This document shows positions 36,202 to 44,749 of a stretch of 64,000 nucleotides of DNA, piece after piece. Source of the DNA: Cytophagales bacterium (GTDB taxonomy: Bacteria; Bacteroidota; Bacteroidia; Cytophagales; Cyclobacteriaceae); the NCBI GenBank assembly GCA_020403045.1, contig JADBYK010000028.1:1-64000 (forward strand), in the 5' to 3' direction. A program made the translations under genes and the position numbers. The notes under the pieces are model-generated. The model was given only the letters and a program-made list of their open reading frames with translations, was not told where the DNA came from and searched no databases. Position 1 is the stretch's first letter; the number at the start of each line of letters is the position of its first letter.

Positions 36202-38637
36202 ATGAAAAACTTAATCATTCTCATTCTCGCTTTTGGCTTTGGACGTATAAATGCCCAAGATGCTACAACCTATCAACGACCACCACAAGCGATAGCTGAT
36301 CTTGTAGAAGCTCCATCAACGCCCGCTGTCCTTTTCTCACCAGACAAAGCATGGATGGTTTTTCTAGAACGCTCAGATTACCCTACTATTGAAGAACTCT
36401 CTCGTCCGGAATTACGCATTGCAGGTCTACGCATCAACCCCGATAATTTTGGGCAAAGCCGCAATAATTTTTTTGTTGGTCTGAAGATAAAAGCCATGAA
36501 AGAAACACAGCTATCTTCGGTAGCCAATTTACCTTCTCCTTTACAGATGAGTAATTTTCAGTTTGCCCCCGATAGCAAGAAGGCAGCATTTTTACAGACT
36601 TTTCCAGATCGTCTTGAGCTTTGGGTGGTCGACTTCACCGCTTTGACTGCACGGAAGATTTCCTCTAAAAAAGTAAACAACACGATTGGGAATCCATTTG
36701 CGTGGCTTTCTACCTCCGCTAGTATAGTTTACCTGGCAGCAGCCAATGATGGAAAAGTGATGCCACCCAAGTCAAGAGTTCCTGTTGGACCCGTGGTGGA
36801 AGAGAATCTCGGAAAGAAAGCACCAAATCGCACCTATCAGGATTTGCTAAAAAACTTCTACGATGAATCGCTCTTCGATCATTACTGTACCTCTCAGTTG
36901 ACACTTATTAATTTAGACGGAGCCGAGTCTCTAGTGGGAAAGCCCGGTATCTATTTGAGTCAATCGCCATCGCCCGATGCGCGTTTTATTCTTACCAAAG
37001 AAATTCAACGCCCTTATTCTTACCTGGTTCCTGCCGGTTTGTTCCCACAGTCAGTAGATGTTTTAACGACTGGTGGCATTTTGGTCAAACATGTTGCTTC
37101 CATTCCGCTGGCTGATAATATTCCACTTGGTTTTAGTTCATCTATTAAAGGCCCACGAGGTCATGGTTGGCGAAATGATGTGTCTTCTACACTTTATTGG
37201 GTTGAGGCGCAAGATGGGGGAGACCCAAAAGTAAAAGCAGATGTGCGTGATAAGCTTTTTCAATGGCCGGCACCTTTCACGACCACGTCTTCCGAAATGG
37301 TGAGTTTGCCCCTGCGATATGGCGGAATCAGTTGGGGAAATGAAAAAGTGGCTTGGGTGTATGAAAGCTGGTGGTCAGATCGGAAGCAGCGAGTATATCA
37401 AATTGACCCGACTAACGTATCACCAAAGAAAACCATCTTTGACTTTTCATCGGAAGATGTGTATGCCGATCCGGGAAACGTGGTTAGCACTACAAATTCA
37501 TTTGGTAGATCAGTCATGTTGATCAACAATAACGCGGCTTATTTGACGGGTGATGGAGCTTCACCGGAAGGTGATCGCCCTTTCCTCGATAAGATTGATT
37601 TATCCACCGGAAAAGTAAGCAGACAGTGGCGCAGCGAAGCTCCCTACTATGAAACGGTGGTCGCTATGCTGGATGTTAAGAAAGGAACTTTTGTTACATC
37701 GCGCGAGTCGCAGACCGAAAACCCTAACTACTATGTGCGAACCATCGGTTCGAAAAGTGTGCAACCACTGACTGCATTTCCGCATCCATATCCACAGTTG
37801 AAGGACGTTAAAAAGCAAGTGTTGAAATATAAACGTGCAGATGGTGTTGACCTTACAGCCGATCTTTATTTGCCTCCCGGTTATAAAAAAGAAGATGGAC
37901 CACTTCCTACTTTCTTTTGGGCTTATCCGGCAGAGTTTAAATCAAAGAGCACAGCAGGGCAGGTGAAGGGTTCGCCTTATGAATTCACTCGATTAAATTG
38001 GGGCAGCCCTATTTATTGGGTGTTGAGGGGCTATGCGATTTTAGACAATGCATCCATTCCAATTGTGGGAGAAGGAGAAACAGAACCGAATGACACTTAC
38101 GTTCAACAATTGGTGTCAAGCGCTAAAGCAGCTATCGATTATGGCGCTTCGCTGGGTGTTGTTGATCCTACCCGTGTGGCAGCCGGAGGTCATAGTTATG
38201 GAGCATTTATGACTGGTAATTTATTGGCTCATTCGGATTTATTCAGAGCCGGCATTGCACGAAGTGGTGCTTACAATCGCACATTGACGCCCTTTGGGTT
38301 TCAAGCTGAAGAACGCACCTACTGGCAAGCGCCACAAGTGTATTATGAAATGTCACCTTTCTCTTATGCAGATAAAATTAAAGAACCGATTTTGATGATA
38401 CATGGCGAAGCCGATAACAACACGGGTACATTTCCTATCCAAAGCGAGCGCATGTACAATGCGATCAAGGGGCATGGTGGAACAGCTCGTTTTGTATTGC
38501 TTCCCTATGAAAGCCATGGCTATCGTGGAAAAGAATCGGTGATGCACATGTTCTGGGAAATGGACACGTGGTTAGGGCGGTATGTGAAAGGGCCAAAGGA
38601 AACACCACCGAATACAAAAGTGGATTTGAAGAATTGA
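36202..38637 (+). CDS. S9 family serine peptidase (prolyl oligopeptidase / DPP-like), secreted
   Basis: An exported protein of about 811 residues, starting at ATG 36202 (signal peptide ending near RINAQ) rather than the ORF-track ATG at 36139. The first two thirds form a beta-propeller-like region and the last 260 residues the alpha/beta hydrolase. The triad is visible: Ser in GGHSYGAFM, Asp in HGEADNNTG, His in ESHGYRGKE. It is related to S9C-type glutamyl or acylaminoacyl peptidases. Its last 144 bases are duplicated about 630 bases downstream, just after the coiled-coil gene. Confidence 0.93.
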   Translation: MKNLIILILAFGFGRINAQDATTYQRPPQAIADLVEAPSTPAVLFSPDKAWMVFLERSDYPTIEELSRPELRIAGLRINPDNFGQSRNNFFVGLKIKAMKETQLSSVANLPSPLQMSNFQFAPDSKKAAFLQTFPDRLELWVVDFTALTARKISSKKVNNTIGNPFAWLSTSASIVYLAAANDGKVMPPKSRVPVGPVVEENLGKKAPNRTYQDLLKNFYDESLFDHYCTSQLTLINLDGAESLVGKPGIYLSQSPSPDARFILTKEIQRPYSYLVPAGLFPQSVDVLTTGGILVKHVASIPLADNIPLGFSSSIKGPRGHGWRNDVSSTLYWVEAQDGGDPKVKADVRDKLFQWPAPFTTTSSEMVSLPLRYGGISWGNEKVAWVYESWWSDRKQRVYQIDPTNVSPKKTIFDFSSEDVYADPGNVVSTTNSFGRSVMLINNNAAYLTGDGASPEGDRPFLDKIDLSTGKVSRQWRSEAPYYETVVAMLDVKKGTFVTSRESQTENPNYYVRTIGSKSVQPLTAFPHPYPQLKDVKKQVLKYKRADGVDLTADLYLPPGYKKEDGPLPTFFWAYPAEFKSKSTAGQVKGSPYEFTRLNWGSPIYWVLRGYAILDNASIPIVGEGETEPNDTYVQQLVSSAKAAIDYGASLGVVDPTRVAAGGHSYGAFMTGNLLAHSDLFRAGIARSGAYNRTLTPFGFQAEERTYWQAPQVYYEMSPFSYADKIKEPILMIHGEADNNTGTFPIQSERMYNAIKGHGGTARFVLLPYESHGYRGKESVMHMFWEMDTWLGRYVKGPKETPPNTKVDLKN

Positions 38638-38726
38638 TACGGTTGTATTAACTTGATAGTAGAGAAGTCAGTATTTTGAGAGCAATTACAAAGATTAAAT
38701 AAATTGTAATTCACAATGGTATAAAT

Positions 38727-39101
38727 ATGAATTTAGAGGAAAGGATCATCGAATTATTGGCGGAATACCTGAAAAAAGGAGACCAACTAACGGATCGAGC
38801 AGATCGAACTGAGCGCGGTATTGAGATCATGAGCCGCGCTCTTGCCGAGAATGATCTAAAGTTCAACGTGATGAATGAAAAGTTCAATGAGATGAACGAA
38901 AAGTTCAATGCAACGTATGAAAAAATGAACGAGAAGTTCAATGCAACGAATGAAAAAATGAACGAGAAGTTCAATGTGGTCAACCAAGAGATAAAACAGT
39001 TGCGCGAAGACCAAAATAGCATGCGCGAAGAGCAAGGTGTATTGCTAAAGGAACTTATTTCGTTATCAAAACGGGTGAGCGTGGTAGAAGAAAAGCATTG
39101 A
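38727..39101 (+). CDS. Small coiled-coil protein with tandem NEKFN repeats
   Basis: A 124-residue hydrophilic protein predicted to be almost entirely coiled coil. A central region repeats NEKFN with 7- and 4-residue spacings (effectively 7- and 11-residue units such as YEKMNEKFNAT). There is no signal peptide or recognisable catalytic domain. It resembles small DUF-type coiled-coil proteins often found in multiple copies. A damaged second copy follows at 39338-39584. Confidence 0.75.
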   Translation: MNLEERIIELLAEYLKKGDQLTDRADRTERGIEIMSRALAENDLKFNVMNEKFNEMNEKFNATYEKMNEKFNATNEKMNEKFNVVNQEIKQLREDQNSMREEQGVLLKELISLSKRVSVVEEKH

Positions 39102-39128
39102 GCTGCGAGGGCTTCGTGGGGTGGCTGA

Positions 39129-39272
39129 GTATTGCTTCCCTACGAAAGCCATGACTGCCGCGGCAAAGAATCGGTGATGCACATGTTCTGGGAGATGGAT
39201 ACCTGGCTGGAGCGGTATGTAAAAGGGCCAAAGGAAACACCACCAAACACAAAAGTGAATTTGAAGCAGTGA
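39129..39272 (+). pseudogene. Duplicated 3' end of the S9 peptidase gene
   Basis: This stretch repeats 38494-38637 (the last 48 codons of the S9 peptidase plus stop) at an offset of 635 bases with scattered substitutions. It begins abruptly inside the spacer after the coiled-coil gene, with no start codon or upstream peptidase sequence. It is a fragment left by a tandem duplication. Confidence 0.88.
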
Positions 39273-39337
39273 TACTATTGTCTTAACTTGGTAGTAGAGA
39301 CGCAGTCGTATAAGCTGTATTTCAAATAGTTATTAAT

Positions 39338-39584
39338 ATGAATTTAGAAGAAAGGATCATCGAATTATTGGTGGAATACCTAAAAAAAGGCGATCAGTTA
39401 TCTGATCGAGCAGATCGAACCGAGCGAGGCACTCGCTGAAAATGATGTAAAGTTCAATGCAATGAACGAAAAGTTCAATGTGGTCAGCCAAGAGATAAAA
39501 CAATTGCGCGAAGACCAAGGCATTGTTCTAAAAGAACTCATTTCGTTATCAAAGCGTGTGGCTGTGGTTGAAGAAAGGCGCTAA
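39338..39584 (+). pseudogene. Decayed second copy of the coiled-coil gene
   Basis: It opens with the same reading as the intact copy (MNLEERIIELL, then DRADRTERG) but a deletion of about 20 bases after codon 30 shifts the frame to an early TGA. The rest continues in the shifted frame (ALAENDVKFN to VVEERR, TAA at 39582). The NEKFN repeat block is also shorter than in the first copy. Confidence 0.85.
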
Positions 39585-39802
39585 AATCCTGAATGTTACT
39601 TTTTTCAATACAGTGACAAGGTTTTTTGTTTAGCAGTATCTCCAGCTGAAAAGCACATAATCAATGGCGCACTAGCGCATCGTTTCTAGTTAAGTCAAAA
39701 GACCCAAGTAACCTTTCTTCAAATCAATCCTACCGCAGTAGTGCAGCGAATACAAAGGGGCCATGACACCTAGGTGTCATGACTCCTGGGATTTTCTTGA
39801 AA
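39585..39802. other. Gap between convergent units
   Basis: It holds no gene. Near its right end is a perfect 20-base palindrome (annotated separately). The rest is unremarkable AT-rich sequence. Confidence 0.4.
39762..39781. repeat. Perfect 20-base palindrome CATGACACCTAGGTGTCATG
   Basis: Both arms are identical on each strand with no mismatch. It lies 21 bases beyond the stop of the T9SS surface protein. As RNA it would fold with a CTAG loop, but no clear T-run follows on the minus strand, so a terminator is uncertain. It could also be a protein-binding site or a dispersed repeat. Confidence 0.6.
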
Positions 39803-42800
39803 CTATCTTTTCACAATCAGTTTTGTTGATTTGCCAGATTGACCAACCTTGATGATATAAGTGCCCTCTGCTGCCTGATCTAGTGAGACAGAAACTTTCC
39901 ATTGGCCTTTAGGAATGTTGACGTTGCCTTGTTGTCTACCCAATAAATCGAAGAAGCGCACAGGTGTATCGACCTCTACTCTCGCTGGCAATGCGACAGT
40001 GACTTGAGCCATAGCCGGATTTGGAAATACTGAGAGCTCGCTCACGTTAGGATCATCAGACGGTTCACTGCCAGCCGGGGTTTCTTTGCGTGGGCAAAAT
40101 TGATCAAAGCAAGGACAAATGCCGTACATGGCACAAGGATCAGGGTTAGGGTCACAATACTGCTCGTACACGGTTGCTTGCGCAGTACTTTGGCAGCCAT
40201 TCAGGTATGCGGTAACATAGTAGGTGCCGCCTGAGTACACATTGATTGACTGTGTACCCCCCTCACCTGTTGACCACGAAAAATAGGGCGCAGATGAGAC
40301 AGCAGTTAGTGAAGTAGAACTTCCCGAACAAAAGGTAGCACCATCTCCAACTATGTAGACCGATGGCTTCTGATTTATATTGACAGTTAATGTATTACTC
40401 TGTGAGCTGCACAAGGTAATATTGTCAGTCACTTCAACAACATAAAAACCTCCATAGCTTGTTGTGTAAGACGAACTTGTCGCACCGCTTATGTAAGTTT
40501 GATAATTTCTCCACCGATAAGAGTAGTTGGGATTAAATGGCGTTGACAATGACACAGATGAGCCCGAACACAGTGTGACAGGCCCGTAAATGTTTGATGC
40601 TGCAGCTGTGAGGCTCGCGACAGGTGGGGGATTTACAGTAACCGTGGTAGGCGCACTGGCCGCACTCATGCATCCATTGGCATTGGTAACTCTAACTGTG
40701 TAATTGCCTCCACTGCTTACAGTGATGCTCTGAGTGGTTGCGCCCGTTGACCACAGGTAGCTTGAACCACTGTTGGTAGTTAACGTTACAGAGCCTCCCT
40801 GGCAAAATGTGATTGCGCCAGAGGCCGTTATGGTTGCGGTTGGTGAAGGGAAGATCGTAACAGTTGTCGCTGCGCTAGTGGCAGAGCAACCATTGACATT
40901 TGTAACTCGAACTGTGTAATTACCTGCAGTGCCAACAGTTATACTCTGCGTGGTTGCACCCGTGGACCACAAGTAACTAGCCCCAGCAGAAGCAGTAAGA
41001 ATTACCGACCCACCTGGACAGAACGAGGTTGCGCCAGAGGCCGTGATGGTGGCAGTTGGCAGAGGGTTGACTATAACAGTTGTTGCTGAGCTAGTGGCAG
41101 AGCAACCATTGACATTTGTAACTCGAACTGTGTAATTACCTGCTGTGCCAACAGTTATACTTTGTGTGGTTGCACCTGTAGACCACAGATAACTTGAACC
41201 AGTGCTGGCAGTTAACGTTACAGAGCCACCTTGACAAAATGTGGTTGCGCCAGAGGCTGAGATGGTGGCAGTTGGAAAAGGATTTACAATCAAGCTTTGG
41301 GTGGCGGTTGCAGGGCTATACGTTCCATTTCCCGCCTGACTTGCAGTAATTGTTACCGTGCCTGCTGCAAGAGTGGTCACTACGTTTCCTGCCACTGAGG
41401 CAATCGTAGGATTAGAACTAGTATAACTGATAGCCAAACCGGAGCTTGCAGTTGCTGTTAGGTTGACGGTTGCGTTGATGCACGCGCTTGGTAGAGGGTT
41501 GAAGGTAACGGTTTGACTAGCTCGCGGTTCATGCCTTAAAACCGATAGTGTGTTGCTACCATAATTCGTCACTGCAAGGTCAGCCTTTCCATCCCCGTCC
41601 AAATCACCGATGGCTAATGAATAGGGACCAGAACCTGTTGCAAAGTCTGTTTTCGCTTCATAGCTGACTGTACCGGGCGTTCCGGTGTTGCGGAATACCG
41701 ATACCGTGTTGCTATTTATATTTGCCACCGCCAGGTCAGCCTTGCCGTCCCCGTCCAGGTCACCGATGGCCACTGATCCAGGAGCTAAGCCTGTTTCAAA
41801 ATCTCTTTTCGCTGCATAGCTAATCGTCCCGGGCATTCCCGTGTTGCGGAAAACCGATACCGTGCTGATACCACCATTCGCCACCGCCAGGTCAGCCTTT
41901 CCATCCCCGTCTAAATCACCGATGGCTAATGATTTAGGGCCAGAACCTGTTGCAAAATCTATTTTTGCTGCATAACTGATCGTCCCGGGCGTTCCCGTGT
42001 TGCGCAAAACTGATATCGTGTTACCATCAAAGTTCGCTACCGCCAAGTCAGCCTTTGAATCCCCGTCCAAATCACCGATGGCTAATGAAACAGGACCAAG
42101 ACCTGTTGCGAAATCAATTTTCGCTGCATAGCTAATCGTCCCGGGCATTCCCGTGTTACGGAAAATCGATAGCGTACCATTGCCACCGTTCGCCACTGCC
42201 AAGTCAGCCCTTCCATCCCCGTCTAAATCACCGATGGCAACTGAAGAAGGAAAAGCACTTATTGCAAAATCTATTTTCGCTGCATAACTAATCGCCCCGG
42301 GCGTTCCGGTGTTACGGAAAACTGATAGCGTGTAACTATTATAATTCGTCACCGCCAAGTCAGCCTTTCCGTCCCCGTCCAAATCACCGATGGTTACTGA
42401 TTTAGGACCAGCACCCGTTGCAAAATCAATTTTCGCTGCATAGCTGATCGTACTGGTCGTTCCAGTGTTGCGGAAAACCGATAAAGTGTTGCTACTAAAA
42501 TTCGTCATCGCCAAGTCAGCCTTTCCATCCCCGTCTAAATCCCCGATAGCTATTGAACCAGGACTCGCTCCGGTTGCAAAATCTACTTTAGGAAGAAAAC
42601 TAGTTACATCCACTTTTCCCCACCCGGGGTAAGTAGTTGAAAATGGAAATTTGGAATACCCCACCAGTCCACTCACCAGTACAGTAATGGGCTGATAAGT
42701 TGCCCCTGTGGGTACGGTAACGGTTAGTTGTGTGGCGGTTGCAGCCGTTACCGTAGCTCGCATAGCTCCAAAATAAACGATGTTGTTGGCAGGGGTGGAA

Positions 42801-44533
42801 TTAAACCCGGTGCCGGTGATCGTTACAGCGGTGCCTACGGGACCGCTGGTTGGGGTGAAGCCGGTTATTTGCGGCAGCGGACCAACGAATAGAAGTTGCT
42901 GTACCGCACTTGCTGGAAGAAACGTAGAATTTCCTCCTTGAAAGGCTGTTATCAAAGTATACCCTCTTCCTACTATAGTAACTGTATTGCCTGTGATGGT
43001 GGCCACAGTTGTATTGCTGCTCATGTATGAAATAGGTAGTCCGGATGACGAAGAAGCAGTAAGTGTGAAGGGTGAATCTCCTAATGCTCTATTGGGCAAT
43101 GGATTAAACGTAATGGTTTGACTAGGTCGCGGTTCATGCCATAAAAAAGACAGCGTATTGCCATTCATTACCGCCAGGTCTGCCTTTCCATCCCCGTCCA
43201 AATCACCGATGGCTAATGAAACAGGACCAAGACCTGTTGCGAAATCTATTTTCGCTGCATAGCTAATCGTCCCGGGCGTTCCCGTGTTGCGGAAAACCGA
43301 TACCGTGCTGCTACCACCATTCGTCACCGCCAGGTCAGCTTTTCCATCCCCATCCAAATCACCGATAGCTAATGAATTAGGATCAGAATCTGCTGCGAAG
43401 TCTATTTTCGCTGCATAGCTAATAGTCCCGGGCGTTCCCGTGTTTCGCAAAACCGATATTGTACTGCTACCACTATTAGCCACCGCCAGGTCGGCCTTTC
43501 CATCCCCGTCTAAATCACCGATGGCCACTCGATGCGCATAAAAATTTGTTGCAAAATCTATTTTCGCTGCATAGCTAATCGTCCCAGACGTTCCCGTGTT
43601 GCGCAAAACCGATATTCTATTGCTACCACTACTAGCCACCGCCAGGTCGGCCTTTCCATCACCGTCCAAATCACCGATGCCAACTGAAGCGGGATATAAA
43701 CCTGTTGGAAAATCTATTTTCGCTGCATAGCTAATCGTCCCAGGCGTTCCCGTGTTGCGGAAAACTGACACTGTATTATGACTGTAATTTGTCACCGCCA
43801 AATCAGTTCTTCCATCCTGGTCCAAATCACCGAAGGCTATTGAACGAGGACTAGAACCTGTTGCAAAATCTATTTTCGCTGCATAGCTAATCGCTCCGGG
43901 CGTTCCGGTGTTACGAAAAACCGATATCGTGTTGCTACCGCGATTCGTCACCGCCAGGTCGGCCTTTCCATCCCCATCCAAATCACCGATGGCTACTGAA
44001 GCGGGATATAAACCTGTTGGAAAATTTATTTGTGCTGCATAACTAATTACACCAGATGTTCCCGTGTTACGGAAAATCGACACTACATTAATACTAGTTG
44101 TCACCGCTAAGTCAGCCTTTCCATCTCCATCCAAATCACCGATGGCTAATGAAGTATGAAATGTACCTGTTGCAACATCTACCTTTGGAAGAAAACTAGT
44201 TGCATCCACTTTTCCCCACCCAGGATAAGTGGTTGAGAAGGGAAATTTAGAATACCCCACCAGTCCATTCACCAGTAAAGTTATGGGTTGATAGGTTGCC
44301 CCTATGGGTACGGCAACATTTAGTTGTGTAGCCGTTGCAGTCGTTACTGCAGCTCGGGTAGCTCCAAAGTAAACGATATTGTTGACCGGGGTAGAACTAA
44401 ACCCGGTGCCGCTGATGGTGACAGAGGTGCCTACCGGGCCGCTGGTGGGGGTGAAGCTTGTGATTACTGGCTGTGATAGCACCATAGTGCTAAAAACTAA
44501 CATTAAAGATAAAGGCAGTAAAAGTGTTTTCAT
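39803..44533 (-). CDS. Giant FG-GAP/VCBS and IPT repeat surface protein with T9SS sorting domain
   Basis: A 1576-residue secreted protein. After the signal peptide comes an IPT/TIG domain, seven 52-residue FG-GAP/VCBS units each with the Ca2+-binding DLDGDGKADL, and an Ig-like linker; this whole module then occurs a second time (IPT, seven units, Ig-like BIG2). Three near-identical PKD/Ig-like units of about 70 residues follow (WSTGATTQSI in each), two more divergent ones, a Cys-rich segment (CPCFDQFC) and a T9SS type A sorting domain (LSVFPNPA to LIVKR). It is likely a cell-surface adhesin or stalk-like protein with no catalytic domain seen. It is transcribed alone. Confidence 0.92.
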   Translation of the reverse strand: MKTLLLPLSLMLVFSTMVLSQPVITSFTPTSGPVGTSVTISGTGFSSTPVNNIVYFGATRAAVTTATATQLNVAVPIGATYQPITLLVNGLVGYSKFPFSTTYPGWGKVDATSFLPKVDVATGTFHTSLAIGDLDGDGKADLAVTTSINVVSIFRNTGTSGVISYAAQINFPTGLYPASVAIGDLDGDGKADLAVTNRGSNTISVFRNTGTPGAISYAAKIDFATGSSPRSIAFGDLDQDGRTDLAVTNYSHNTVSVFRNTGTPGTISYAAKIDFPTGLYPASVGIGDLDGDGKADLAVASSGSNRISVLRNTGTSGTISYAAKIDFATNFYAHRVAIGDLDGDGKADLAVANSGSSTISVLRNTGTPGTISYAAKIDFAADSDPNSLAIGDLDGDGKADLAVTNGGSSTVSVFRNTGTPGTISYAAKIDFATGLGPVSLAIGDLDGDGKADLAVMNGNTLSFLWHEPRPSQTITFNPLPNRALGDSPFTLTASSSSGLPISYMSSNTTVATITGNTVTIVGRGYTLITAFQGGNSTFLPASAVQQLLFVGPLPQITGFTPTSGPVGTAVTITGTGFNSTPANNIVYFGAMRATVTAATATQLTVTVPTGATYQPITVLVSGLVGYSKFPFSTTYPGWGKVDVTSFLPKVDFATGASPGSIAIGDLDGDGKADLAMTNFSSNTLSVFRNTGTTSTISYAAKIDFATGAGPKSVTIGDLDGDGKADLAVTNYNSYTLSVFRNTGTPGAISYAAKIDFAISAFPSSVAIGDLDGDGRADLAVANGGNGTLSIFRNTGMPGTISYAAKIDFATGLGPVSLAIGDLDGDSKADLAVANFDGNTISVLRNTGTPGTISYAAKIDFATGSGPKSLAIGDLDGDGKADLAVANGGISTVSVFRNTGMPGTISYAAKRDFETGLAPGSVAIGDLDGDGKADLAVANINSNTVSVFRNTGTPGTVSYEAKTDFATGSGPYSLAIGDLDGDGKADLAVTNYGSNTLSVLRHEPRASQTVTFNPLPSACINATVNLTATASSGLAISYTSSNPTIASVAGNVVTTLAAGTVTITASQAGNGTYSPATATQSLIVNPFPTATISASGATTFCQGGSVTLTASTGSSYLWSTGATTQSITVGTAGNYTVRVTNVNGCSATSSATTVIVNPLPTATITASGATSFCPGGSVILTASAGASYLWSTGATTQSITVGTAGNYTVRVTNVNGCSATSAATTVTIFPSPTATITASGAITFCQGGSVTLTTNSGSSYLWSTGATTQSITVSSGGNYTVRVTNANGCMSAASAPTTVTVNPPPVASLTAAASNIYGPVTLCSGSSVSLSTPFNPNYSYRWRNYQTYISGATSSSYTTSYGGFYVVEVTDNITLCSSQSNTLTVNINQKPSVYIVGDGATFCSGSSTSLTAVSSAPYFSWSTGEGGTQSINVYSGGTYYVTAYLNGCQSTAQATVYEQYCDPNPDPCAMYGICPCFDQFCPRKETPAGSEPSDDPNVSELSVFPNPAMAQVTVALPARVEVDTPVRFFDLLGRQQGNVNIPKGQWKVSVSLDQAAEGTYIIKVGQSGKSTKLIVKR
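41520..42595 (-). repeat. Seven-copy 156-bp FG-GAP repeat array, second block
   Basis: Seven tandem units of 52 codons, each carrying the DLDGDGKADL-type loop and RNTGTPGTISYAA-like linker. Neighbouring units are highly similar at DNA level (for example cgtcccgggcgttcccgtg recurs), so the array is prone to recombination. Confidence 0.85.
43140..44195 (-). repeat. Seven-copy 156-bp FG-GAP repeat array, first block
   Basis: Seven units in the same 52-codon register as the second block. Together with the preceding IPT domain and the following Ig-like linker it forms a module that is repeated once in the protein. Confidence 0.85.
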
Positions 44534-44558
44534 GAGCCAGCGTTTTTTAGTTATAGAC

Positions 44559-44590
44559 TAAAGTTAAATCGAATTTCCGGGAAAAGCAAA
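44559..44590 (-). promoter_or_regulatory. Putative promoter of the FG-GAP surface protein gene
   Basis: On the minus strand TTTG (44590-44587), a 20-base spacer and TAACTTTA (44566-44559, last base differs from TAnnTTTG), 26 bases before the ATG. It overlaps the edge of the upstream terminator hairpin. Confidence 0.35.
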
Positions 44591-44616
44591 AGCCATCGCT
44601 TTTCAGAGATGGCTTT
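44589..44616 (-). terminator. Terminator downstream of aconitase
   Basis: On the minus strand AAAGCCATC, a 10-base loop and GATGGCTTT make a 9-bp stem followed by TTGCTTTT. It lies 134 bases past the aconitase stop and just before the promoter of the next minus-strand gene. Confidence 0.7.
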
Positions 44617-44749
44617 AAGATTCAGTTACTAATTTTCCTAATTTACAGCTACTTGTAGTTATTGTCTTCGCAATTTTTCATGCGGCAAAATTGCCGTCAT
44701 CATTCGTCCGCTCGATTAACAATCGCTATCTTCTGATCTTTGGCAAAAT

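Noticed and set aside
39055-39252. 65-residue minus-strand ORF at the S9/coiled-coil duplication
   Set aside because: It is antisense to the duplicated peptidase fragment and has no features of its own.
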